Source of the DNA: Pseudarthrobacter sp. BIM B-2242
Lineage (GTDB): Bacteria; Actinomycetota; Actinomycetes; Actinomycetales; Micrococcaceae
Direction: 5' to 3'
Length of the DNA stretch: 64,000 bases
Assembly (NCBI RefSeq): GCF_014764445.1
Contig: NZ_CP061721.1
Span: 4,278,001 to 4,342,000, forward strand
Below are positions 50,232-58,346 of this stretch, piece by piece. The notes beneath the pieces were generated by a model. That model was not told the DNA's origin, ran no database searches, and was given only the letters and a program-made list of their open reading frames with translations. Each line of letters begins with the position of its first letter. Within the stretch, counting starts at the first letter, position 1. Made by a program: the position numbers and the translations under genes.

Positions 50232-51583
50232 GCTCTGCCTTGCAGTTGGGGAACGTGGCGGGATTCCGGAGTGTCGTCGCCCGGCCAGCTCAGGACGGCC
50301 CGCACGCGCCAGCCGCGGCCGCTCCGCCCGGCCTCCACGGTGCCGGCGTAGATGCGTGCCCGTTCCGCCATGCCCGCCAGGCCCTGGCCCGTCCCGGTTC
50401 CGACCGGACCCTGGTGCCCGGAACCCGGACCGCCTCCGTCGGCGGTGCCCGGCCCCCCAACCCCTGCGCCGTCGTCGAGCACTTCAATGGTCACGGCGGA
50501 ACCGTCGCGGACGATGCTCACATCCACCCGCCCCAGGGACCGGCCGTAGCGGAGCACGTTGGTCAGCGACTCCTGCACAATCCGGTACACGGTCAGCTGG
50601 AACGCTGGGTCGTTGGGCAGCGCGGGCCCTGTGTGGGAATAGTGGAGGGGCAGGCCGGCGGTGCGGAAGCCTTCCAGGAGCTTCGCCAGGCTGTCGCCGG
50701 ATGCGAGGGGCTGCAGCGGCATGGTTCCGGCGTCGTCCCGGAGGACACCCAGGACACGGCGCATGTCCGCCAGTGCGGTCCGGCCGGTCCGCGACAGTTC
50801 GCCGAGCACCTCGCCGGCGCGGTCGGGACTTTTCCGGACCACGACGGCGGCACCGTCGGAGAGGCTGACCATCACCGTCAGGGAGTGGGCCACGACGTCG
50901 TGCATCTCGCGGGCGATCCGGTTCCGTTCGGTGACCGAAGCCAGGCTGGCGGTCCGCGCCGCCCACGCCGCGATTTCCTGCTCATGCTCCCGCCGCTGCC
51001 GCACGGAAATGCCGATCCCGGTGGCGATGACGTTGGAGAGGGCAATGGTGGCGCCCGTGGCGATGCTCGTCAGGAGGTGGAAGTCGCCGGGATTATTGGC
51101 CTCAACGTGGAGGAAGGAATTCTCCATGGGGCCCACGGCGGCCAGGAGGTACAGGAGGGCAAGCGGTGCGGTTGCCGCGGCCATGGCCACCAGGGCGAAC
51201 CGGCGCGTGTGCACCACCGCCACGGCGTACAGCGAGAACCACAGCCCGGCCGAGACGTTGGAGCCCCACGGGTGCAGGAGTGTGACCGCGACCTCCATCA
51301 CCGCTACAAACGCGGCCACTGCCACCGAATGGGTACGCCGGAAAAACAGCGCTCCCGCCACGGCACCCAGGAGGGCAGCCGCCAGCCAGGCGCCCTTCAT
51401 GACGGCGTCCGCCACGGTGGGGGCCACCAGCAGGATGTAGCTTCCGGCGACCACGGCATCCATCACGCGGGGATGCTGGTAGAGATACCGCCGGAACCGG
51501 CCACGGCGCTTGGCCGTGAGCTCGGCAAAGGACGCGTGGGCCAGTCCGGCCGACGCGTCCCTTGCCTGTACCGCTTCAGTCAT
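50228..51583 (-). CDS. sensor histidine kinase (HisKA_3 type)
   Basis: A 451-residue membrane kinase with about six N-terminal membrane segments, then the dimerisation motif NRIAREMHDVVAHSLTVMV (phospho-His in MHDVVAH) and a HATPase_c domain. The ATPase N-box is VQESLTNVLRYG, and a Gly/Pro-rich insertion (GGPGTADGGGPGSG region) interrupts the lid area. This is the DesK/LiaS-like class often linked to ABC exporters and cell-envelope stress in Gram-positives. Confidence 0.9.
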   Translation of the reverse strand: MTEAVQARDASAGLAHASFAELTAKRRGRFRRYLYQHPRVMDAVVAGSYILLVAPTVADAVMKGAWLAAALLGAVAGALFFRRTHSVAVAAFVAVMEVAVTLLHPWGSNVSAGLWFSLYAVAVVHTRRFALVAMAAATAPLALLYLLAAVGPMENSFLHVEANNPGDFHLLTSIATGATIALSNVIATGIGISVRQRREHEQEIAAWAARTASLASVTERNRIAREMHDVVAHSLTVMVSLSDGAAVVVRKSPDRAGEVLGELSRTGRTALADMRRVLGVLRDDAGTMPLQPLASGDSLAKLLEGFRTAGLPLHYSHTGPALPNDPAFQLTVYRIVQESLTNVLRYGRSLGRVDVSIVRDGSAVTIEVLDDGAGVGGPGTADGGGPGSGHQGPVGTGTGQGLAGMAERARIYAGTVEAGRSGRGWRVRAVLSWPGDDTPESRHVPQLQGRA

Positions 51584-51603
51584 GCTTTGAGCCTGATTTC
51601 AGC

Positions 51604-52500
51604 TCACACATCGCGTTTCTTGATCACGATCATGGCCGGCACAAGGAACAGCAGAACGTAGCCCAGGAAGACCAGGCCGCCCTGCCAGGGGTCAATGACG
51701 CCGTCCGTGTGGCCGATGGAGAGGAACCGTCCGCCGGCGTCGCTGGGGATGTACTGGGGGACGTACTTCCAGAAGTCGCCGGGGATGAGCGTCAGGAAGC
51801 TCGCCGCGATGGACAGGACGAAGAACAGGCCCACCAGCACGGTGATGCCGCCGGCGGAGTTGCGCAGCAGCGCCCCCAGGGAGAGGCCGATCAGTGCCAC
51901 ACCGGCAACGTAGAGCCCGCCCGTGAAGACGCTGTACAGCACCCCTTCCGTGGACCAGTCAAGGTCGAATCCAAGCCCCTGGAATACCGGCATGGCGATC
52001 AGGAAGGTGGCCACGGCGGCGATGGTGGTGATGACGTAGGAAATCACCGCGAGGATGATCGCCTTTGCCACGAACGCGGGCGTACGGCGCGGCACGGCGT
52101 TCATGGTGGAGCGGATCATCCCGGTGGCGTATTCCGAGGAAATGAACAGGACAGCCAGCGAACCCAGCACCAGGATGCCGATCTGCAGGCCCGCGTTGGG
52201 TAGGTTGTACAGGTCAAAGCCGGATCCGGGCGGGAAGGACTCCGCCATCATTTCCGGCGTCATGGTCTGGCCGGCTTCCCGCGCCTGCCGGGACATTTCG
52301 TCCAGGAAGGTGAAGCGGATGAGGACGGCAAGGGCACCGACGCCGACAATCGCCAGCAGGGTCAGCAGCAGCAGGATGCGGGTGGACATCAGGGACCACA
52401 GCTTGATCCATTCGGAGCGCAGCACGCCTGTGAAAGTCACGCCTTTGGTACCGGCGGTGGAACGGACCCGGGAAGTCTGGGTATCAGTCATGGTGGTCAT
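51604..52500 (-). CDS. ABC-2 type transporter permease
   Basis: A 298-residue membrane protein with six predicted segments and a long extracytoplasmic loop after the first (RFTFLDEMSRQAREAGQTMTPE...). It matches ABC-2 permeases that pair with DrrA/BcrA-like ATPases. Start 52500 (ATG) follows AAGTAAGGACC; an ATG three codons later is possible. It is six bases downstream of the ATPase gene and 20 bases upstream of the kinase, so all four genes form an exporter plus two-component unit. Confidence 0.88.
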   Translation of the reverse strand: MTTMTDTQTSRVRSTAGTKGVTFTGVLRSEWIKLWSLMSTRILLLLTLLAIVGVGALAVLIRFTFLDEMSRQAREAGQTMTPEMMAESFPPGSGFDLYNLPNAGLQIGILVLGSLAVLFISSEYATGMIRSTMNAVPRRTPAFVAKAIILAVISYVITTIAAVATFLIAMPVFQGLGFDLDWSTEGVLYSVFTGGLYVAGVALIGLSLGALLRNSAGGITVLVGLFFVLSIAASFLTLIPGDFWKYVPQYIPSDAGGRFLSIGHTDGVIDPWQGGLVFLGYVLLFLVPAMIVIKKRDV

Positions 52501-52505
52501 GGTCC

Positions 52506-53492
52506 TTACTTTCCTGCCGTTGCGGGGGCTGTTTCGGGTGCTGAGGCCGGCGATGCAACCGATGCAGGCGCGCCCGCAGGTCCGCCGGTCAGGTGCGAGT
52601 GGTATTCCACTTCGTCCTTGGTGAGGTCGAAGTAGGCGTCTTCCAGGGACGAGTGCTGCGGGGTGAGTTCATAGACCAGAACGCGGTTTTCCAGGGCTAC
52701 CTGGGCGATCTGACGGGAATCCAGGCCAGTCACTTCCAGGGTTTCCTGCTCGTTCTGGTCCACAGTGACGCCGTTGCCGGCCAGCAGCGCGGCGAGGTGG
52801 GTGGCGGCCGATGTCCGCACCAGGGTCCGGACCTGGCGTGTACCGGCGATGATTTCCTGCACGGGAGCGTCGGCAATGATCCTGCCGCGGCCGATCACGA
52901 TCAGGTGGTCCGCTGTCTGCGCCATTTCGCTCATCAGGTGGGAGGACAGGAAGATCGTCTTTCCCTGGTTGGCGAGGTAGCGGACCAGGTTGCGGACCCA
53001 CAGGACGCCTTCGGGATCGAGGCCATTGACAGGCTCATCGAGGATCAGGGTCTGCGGATCCCCCAGGAGCGCGGCCGCAATGCCCAGGCGCTGTCCCATG
53101 CCCAGTGAGAATCCGCCGGCCTTCTTCTTGGCGACGGCTTCCAGCCCGGTCATTTCGATGACTTCATGGACGCGGGCTGTGGGAATGTTGTGGGTGGCTG
53201 CCATGGCGCGCAGGTGGTTGTAGGCGCTGCGGCTGGTGTGGACCGCCTTGGCGTCCAGCAGTGCACCCACCTCATGCAGGGGCGCCCTGTGGTCCGCGTA
53301 CGGCAGCCCGTTCACAGTGACCGAGCCCGACGTCGGCCGGTCCAGTCCCATGATCATGCGCATCGTGGTGGATTTGCCGGCGCCGTTCGGGCCAAGAAAG
53401 CCCGTCACCTGCCCTGCGTTGACGGTGAAGCTGACGCCGTCAACGGCCGTTTTGCTGCCATAGACCTTGCTCAGGCCTGTTGCCTCAATCAT
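52506..53492 (-). CDS. ABC transporter ATP-binding protein
   Basis: A 328-residue ABC ATPase. Walker A is GPNGAGKST, the signature FSLGMGQRLGIAAALL, Walker B LILDEPVNGLD and the H-loop SSHLMSE. The C-terminal extension (about 240-328), with an Ala/Pro-rich tail, fits DrrA/BcrA-type exporters of antibiotics or lipids. It is the first gene of the exporter/two-component group. AAGGAACACTCC precedes ATG 53492. Confidence 0.92.
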   Translation of the reverse strand: MIEATGLSKVYGSKTAVDGVSFTVNAGQVTGFLGPNGAGKSTTMRMIMGLDRPTSGSVTVNGLPYADHRAPLHEVGALLDAKAVHTSRSAYNHLRAMAATHNIPTARVHEVIEMTGLEAVAKKKAGGFSLGMGQRLGIAAALLGDPQTLILDEPVNGLDPEGVLWVRNLVRYLANQGKTIFLSSHLMSEMAQTADHLIVIGRGRIIADAPVQEIIAGTRQVRTLVRTSAATHLAALLAGNGVTVDQNEQETLEVTGLDSRQIAQVALENRVLVYELTPQHSSLEDAYFDLTKDEVEYHSHLTGGPAGAPASVASPASAPETAPATAGK

Positions 53493-53674
53493 GGAGTGTT
53501 CCTTCGAACAGCAGCCAAGGGGCTGCGGGATGCTCGGACATTTGGTGTGTACGCTCCACGCTACCGACGGCCATCGCCGATTTCGCCTGTCTCAGGGATG
53601 ATTCAGGGGCGAATCAGGGTAATCCGGACGGATGATCAGGGATCACTCCGGTGTGCAGGCCTGGTCAGCCGGAT

Positions 53675-55171
53675 TCAGGACATGGGCGAGTAGTAGGCCA
53701 GGGCCCGAGGCTCCACCCGTACCCGGACACTGCGGACTCCTGCCAGCGCTTCCCCGTCCACTGCCAGGGCCATCGGGGGGCCCGCCGAATCGATGCGGAC
53801 GTCCGTGGCTTCCCTCAGGTGCGTGATCCGTGACGTCGCCACGGTTCCGGTCAGGACGGACCACAGGAGCCGCAGCCGGGCAAAGGATTCATCGGCAGTG
53901 ATCATCCGGACGTCCAGGACGCCGTCGTCGAGCACGGGCCGCAGCAGGGGTGCATGGTCCCGGGGGTAATAGCGGCCGCGGCCCACGTACGCGATCCAGA
54001 CCTTGTGCCTCACACCGTCGACGACCAGCGTGGTGGGCGTCCCCACGGCGAAGGTCCGGAACATGGCCACCACTCCGGCCAGGGGTTTGCCGAGCGCCGG
54101 CTGCAGCTGTTCCCTGCGCCGGACCAGGTTGGGGTAGAGGCCCACGCTGGCGGTGTTGACCATGATCAGTTCTGCCGTCTCCGGATTCTCTGCCAGCCCG
54201 CGTTCCACGGTCACTATCCCCACGTCCGTCCACGCGGCCTCGCCGTTAGTGGCAGCGGCAACAGCTTCCTTGAGGCTCCCGATTCCGGTGTCCCGGGCAA
54301 AGTGGTTCAAGGTGCCCCCGGGCAGCACCAGCAAGGGCAGGGAATGCTCGATGGCGGCCGCTGCCGCCGCACTGACGGTACCGTCGCCACCCCACACCCC
54401 GAGGGCCTTGGTGTTGTCGAAGGCAGCGGCAGCCTGGATTGCTTCGGCCAGGCTCTCGCCGGGCTGCACCGACTCTATATGCGCTTCCGGGAATACTTCC
54501 TGGAGCGCTGCAGCAGTCTTCTCGGTAAAGGAACCGCCAAGTGTATTCACCACAATGCTCAGGCCGGCGCCGCCGGGTAACTCAGGGGCGTCAGCCTCGG
54601 TGCGGGCCACCTCAGGAAAGGGTGGCCGGACCGGCCACCATTTCCGGGTGACAAGTGCTGCTCCCGCGCCGATGGCGGAACCGAAAAACACATCCGATGG
54701 CCAGTGCGCACCGGTGTGGACGCGTGAATAAGCAACGCCCAAAGCCGCAGGTGCCAGCGCCGTACCGAGGGCCGGTTTGACCAGTCCCGCGCCCAGCGCA
54801 AAGGCGATGGCGGACGCCGAGTGCCCTGACGGCATGGAGGAACTGGTGGGTTGCGGGTGGACAAACCGGAACACCGGAAGGTGTTCCGGCAGGGGCCGGG
54901 TGCGTGGCAACAGCGTCTTGAATCCTGCGTTGGTGACGGCCGAAGCCACTGCCTGGGCGATCAGACCGTGAAGCGCTGCCCGGCGGGGCCGCCCGGGAAA
55001 CAGTGCCATGACCGCGGCCGCGCCCATCCAGAGTTTGCCGTGGTTGGCGGACGCGGAGAGTCGTCGGAAGAACGTGTCATGGTTCCCGCCGGGGAACGCC
55101 GAGACGCCCCGGACCAGATGCCGGTCGAAACGGCTGATCCATCCCGTTCCCTTGCGCCATTTGGTGTGCAT
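53675..55171 (-). CDS. PAP2 phosphatase / diacylglycerol kinase fusion
   Basis: A 498-residue fusion. Residues 1 to about 200 form a PAP2 domain with KTLLPRTRP, SSMPSGHSASA and SRVHTGAHWPSDV, the three phosphatase motifs. From about 210 a lipid-kinase domain begins: GLSIVVNTLGGSFTEK, then GVWGGDGTVSAAA and LPGGTLNHFARD. It probably cycles phosphatidic acid, diacylglycerol or a prenyl-lipid equivalent at the membrane. GGGGAG precedes the ATG. Such fusions are common in actinobacteria. Confidence 0.9.
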   Translation of the reverse strand: MHTKWRKGTGWISRFDRHLVRGVSAFPGGNHDTFFRRLSASANHGKLWMGAAAVMALFPGRPRRAALHGLIAQAVASAVTNAGFKTLLPRTRPLPEHLPVFRFVHPQPTSSSMPSGHSASAIAFALGAGLVKPALGTALAPAALGVAYSRVHTGAHWPSDVFFGSAIGAGAALVTRKWWPVRPPFPEVARTEADAPELPGGAGLSIVVNTLGGSFTEKTAAALQEVFPEAHIESVQPGESLAEAIQAAAAFDNTKALGVWGGDGTVSAAAAAAIEHSLPLLVLPGGTLNHFARDTGIGSLKEAVAAATNGEAAWTDVGIVTVERGLAENPETAELIMVNTASVGLYPNLVRRREQLQPALGKPLAGVVAMFRTFAVGTPTTLVVDGVRHKVWIAYVGRGRYYPRDHAPLLRPVLDDGVLDVRMITADESFARLRLLWSVLTGTVATSRITHLREATDVRIDSAGPPMALAVDGEALAGVRSVRVRVEPRALAYYSPMS

Positions 55172-55222
55172 CTCCCCACCCTAATGCCGGCGCTTGCGGC
55201 CCGGGAGGAACCCGGCCGTTGC

Positions 55223-56437
55223 TTAGTGTTCCCTGGCTGGGCCGGATGCCAGCGGCTTCGCAGCTCCCGCCAGGACCAGGGCCACCACGATAGGGGCGAG
55301 GATGGCCAGCAGGGCCAGATGGATTCCCGTGAGATCGCCCAGATAGCCCAGCAGCGGCGGGCCGGCAAGGAAGGAAACATACCCCAGGGTGGATACAACC
55401 GAAACTCTCGCCGCTGCATGCTTCGGATCGTCCGCGGCCGCGGACATTCCCATCGGGAACGCGAGGGCCGCGCCGACGCCCCAAAGCGCGGCGCCCAGGC
55501 CCGCCAGCCAGACGTTCCCGGCGAGGACAAAGAGGCCAAGTCCCGCGGCGGCGGCGGCCATGCTGGCCCGGAGTACTGCGACGCGGCCGTATGCGTCGAT
55601 GACCTGTCCGCCGAAGAAGCGCATTGCGGTCATGGCAAGGACGAAGAGGGCGAACATCAGGGCGCCGGTGGATTCGGACGTACCCAGGCCGTCAACGGTG
55701 GCCTTGGCGATCCAGTCGTTTCCGGCGCCCTCGGTGAGGGTCGCGCCGAGGACCACCACACCGATGAGCAGGGTGCGGCTGTCACGCCAGGCGGATGGGC
55801 CCTTAGCGGTCTTGGGCTCGCCGTCGAGGGGAGCCGGCTCTGCCACGTGGGGGAGGAAATAGCGGGGCGTTACCAGCGCCACCGCCACCACAACCACAGC
55901 GATCACCAGCAGGTGCTCCGGCAGCCCGACACCGATGGTCGACAGCCCCGCACCGATCAGCGCACCAACGAAGGCCCCGCCGCTGAAGGCGGCGTGGAAC
56001 TGGGGCATGATGGTCCGCCGCAGCCTGTGCTCCACGTCTGCGCCTTCGATGTTCTGCGAGACGTCCCACAGTCCGATGCCGATGCCGAAGAAGAACAGGG
56101 CAATGGCGGTCCCCACCACCGATTCAGCCGACAGGGAGAGGGCAATCCCGACTCCCGCCAGGGCGGCCAGCACCCCGGCGGCGCGTACGGCGTTGGCCGT
56201 ACCGATCCTGCCCACCACCAGTCCCGCCGTCGGAAGCGCCAGCAGCGAGCCGATGGCTGTGCACAGCAGAAGCGTCCCCATCTGCCCGGACGTGAGGTGC
56301 AGCGTCTCTGTGACCGCCGGAATCCGCGCCGCCCAGCTGGCAAAAACAAATCCGTTGACACCGAAGACCACAAACGTGGCGGCGGCCGCCGCCCGAAGCG
56401 AGGGTCCGGCCGCGGTTCTGGTGATGTCAGTCTTCAT
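55223..56437 (-). CDS. MFS transporter
   Basis: A 404-residue twelve-segment MFS protein of the YbjJ/fucose-permease-like group, opening FVVFGVNGFVFASWAARIPAVTETL. Substrate is unknown. ATG 56437 has TAGTCT six bases upstream and no ribosome binding site, implying its own leaderless promoter. A nested palindromic repeat lies just upstream, between it and the ABC-F gene. Confidence 0.86.
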   Translation of the reverse strand: MKTDITRTAAGPSLRAAAAATFVVFGVNGFVFASWAARIPAVTETLHLTSGQMGTLLLCTAIGSLLALPTAGLVVGRIGTANAVRAAGVLAALAGVGIALSLSAESVVGTAIALFFFGIGIGLWDVSQNIEGADVEHRLRRTIMPQFHAAFSGGAFVGALIGAGLSTIGVGLPEHLLVIAVVVVAVALVTPRYFLPHVAEPAPLDGEPKTAKGPSAWRDSRTLLIGVVVLGATLTEGAGNDWIAKATVDGLGTSESTGALMFALFVLAMTAMRFFGGQVIDAYGRVAVLRASMAAAAAGLGLFVLAGNVWLAGLGAALWGVGAALAFPMGMSAAADDPKHAAARVSVVSTLGYVSFLAGPPLLGYLGDLTGIHLALLAILAPIVVALVLAGAAKPLASGPAREH

Positions 56438-56484
56438 GCTGGAAGACTAGCAACCGGCGGGAGCCCTCACCCACCACCCCCACC

Positions 56485-56589
56485 GGACGCTCTCTCACTT
56501 AATGTGCTTAAATAGCCGACCCTCTCTCACTTTCTTGAGGAGAGTGAGAGAGGGTCAGTGTTAAACCCACATTAAGTGAGAGAGCGTCC
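56485..56589. repeat. nested palindromic intergenic element, copy 2
   Basis: The outer arms are 22 bases each and perfect: 56485-56506, starting GGACGCTCTCTCACTTAA, and 56568-56589. An inner palindrome has arms GACCCTCTCTCACT (56518-56531) and AGTGAGAGAGGGTC (56543-56556) with further weak pairing across the centre. The CTCTCACTT cores and the spacing match the copy near 31.9 kb. It abuts the stop of the ABC-F gene. Confidence 0.9.
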
Positions 56590-56594
56590 GGGGG

Positions 56595-58277
56595 TTAGCG
56601 GGCGCGGACGACGCGCTTTTCGTCCCACACGGGCTCGGCCGACTCGTAGACCTTGCCGTCGGAGCCGAACACCAGGAAGCGGTCGAACGTGCGGGCGAAC
56701 CACCGGTCGTGCGTCACGGCCAGGACGGTTCCTTCGAAGTGGTCGATGGCCTTTTCCAGCGCCTCGGCCGAGTGCAGGTCCAGGTTGTCGGTTGGCTCGT
56801 CCAGCAGCAGCAGCGTCGCACCGGAAAGCTGGAGGAGCAGGATCTGGAACCGGGCCTGCTGGCCACCGGACAGGGACTCGTACTTCTGTTCCGACTGTGA
56901 GGCCAGGCCGTAACCGTCCAGCGCCCCGGCAGCGGCCTCGCGGCCCAGTCCGGAGCGGTGTTCGTCACCGCGGTGCAGGATTTCCAGCAGGGTCTTGCCC
57001 AGGAGGTCCGGCCGGACATGGGTCTGGGCGAAGAAGCCGGGGCGGATACGGGCGCCGAGTTTCACGGTGCCCTCGTGCGGCACTTCGGCGATTTCGACGT
57101 CGGACACGGGCAGGTGCTCCCGTTCCGGATCGGTGCCGCCGGTGGCAAGCAGCCGCAGGAAGTGGCTCTTGCCTGACCCGTTGGAGCCGAGCACACCGAC
57201 GCGGTCGCCGAACCAGACCTCGGTGGAGAACGGCTTCATCAGCCCGGTAAGTTCCAGCTTCTCCGCCACGATGGCGCGTTTGGCGGTCCGGCCGCCCTTG
57301 AGCCGCATCTGCACGTTCTGTTCGATGGGCAGCGCCTCGGGCGGACCCACCTCCAGGAACTTCGCGAGACGGGTCTGGGCAGCGTGGTACCGGTTGGCCA
57401 TGTCCGAGCGGAATGCCGCCTTGTTTTTGTACATGTTGACGAGTTCCTTGAGCTTGACGTGCTCCTCGTCCCAGCGTTTGCGCAGCTCCTCGAACCGGGC
57501 GTTCCGGTCCGCGCGGGCGTCCACGTAGGAGCCGAAGCTGCCGCCATGGACCCAGGCGCCGGCGCCGTTGATGCCCGGTTCGAGTGTGACGATGCGGCCG
57601 GCGGCATTGTTGAGCAGCTCGCGGTCGTGGCTGATGAAGAAAACCGTCTTTTTGGACTCGTTGAGCTTGTCCTCGAGCCAGCGTTTCCCGGGCACATCGA
57701 GGTAGTTGTCCGGTTCGTCCAGAAGCAGGAGTTCGTCGGGCCCGGCAAAGAGCGCCTCAAGCACCAGGCGCTTCTGCTCGCCGCCGGAAAGGCTCGACGC
57801 CGGGCGGTGCTGTGCGCGGTCAAAGGGCAGTCCCAGCGCGGCCATGCAGACCTCGTCCCAGACGGTCTCCACGTCGTAGCCGCCGGCGTCTCCCCAGTCC
57901 ACGATGGACTGGGCGTACCGCATCTGGGAGGGTTCGTCGTCGAGCTCCACCATGGCAAGCTCGGCCTCGTCCACCTCGCGGGCAGCGGCGGCCAGGGCCG
58001 GCGGCGCGGCCGATACCAGCAGGTCGCGGACGGTGGAATCATCCCGGACCTGGCCCACGAACTGGCGCATGATGCCCATGTTCCCGGACCGCCCGATCAC
58101 ACCTTCGTCCGGGACAAGGTCCCCGGAAATGATCCGGAAGAGCGTGGTCTTACCGGTGCCGTTCGGGCCGATCAGGGCGGTTTTGGTGCCGTCCGGGACC
58201 TTGAAAGTCACGCCGTTCAGGAGCTGGGTGCCGTCGGAGAGGAAGTAGTCAATACCGGAAACGTCTATGTGGGCCAC
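56595..58277 (-). CDS. ABC-F family ATPase
   Basis: A 560-residue soluble protein with two ABC domains and no membrane segments. The first has GPNGTGKTT, SSLSGGEQKR and LLLLDEPDNYLD; the second has GSNGSGKSH, ESLSGGQQARFQ and LLLLDEPTDNLD. The linker (about 255-320) is the charged region ELRKRWDEEHVKLKELVNMYKNKAAF. ABC-F proteins act on ribosomes in translation or antibiotic protection; sequence does not decide which. GTG 58277 starts MAHIDVSGIDY. Confidence 0.9.
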   Translation of the reverse strand: MAHIDVSGIDYFLSDGTQLLNGVTFKVPDGTKTALIGPNGTGKTTLFRIISGDLVPDEGVIGRSGNMGIMRQFVGQVRDDSTVRDLLVSAAPPALAAAAREVDEAELAMVELDDEPSQMRYAQSIVDWGDAGGYDVETVWDEVCMAALGLPFDRAQHRPASSLSGGEQKRLVLEALFAGPDELLLLDEPDNYLDVPGKRWLEDKLNESKKTVFFISHDRELLNNAAGRIVTLEPGINGAGAWVHGGSFGSYVDARADRNARFEELRKRWDEEHVKLKELVNMYKNKAAFRSDMANRYHAAQTRLAKFLEVGPPEALPIEQNVQMRLKGGRTAKRAIVAEKLELTGLMKPFSTEVWFGDRVGVLGSNGSGKSHFLRLLATGGTDPEREHLPVSDVEIAEVPHEGTVKLGARIRPGFFAQTHVRPDLLGKTLLEILHRGDEHRSGLGREAAAGALDGYGLASQSEQKYESLSGGQQARFQILLLQLSGATLLLLDEPTDNLDLHSAEALEKAIDHFEGTVLAVTHDRWFARTFDRFLVFGSDGKVYESAEPVWDEKRVVRAR

Positions 58278-58346
58278 GCCAACAATCTTCCCACGCCCGT
58301 GCAGCCGGGCTCATCGGCCGGCTGCACAGGCGGGTCAGCACACGGG

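Noticed and set aside
49542..53492. Resistance determinant for a named antibiotic
   Set aside because: The exporter plus two-component layout is compatible with peptide-antibiotic response, but no specific substrate signature is visible.
54851..56515. 554-residue plus-strand open frame
   Set aside because: It is opposite the PAP2/kinase and MFS genes and shows no recognisable motif.
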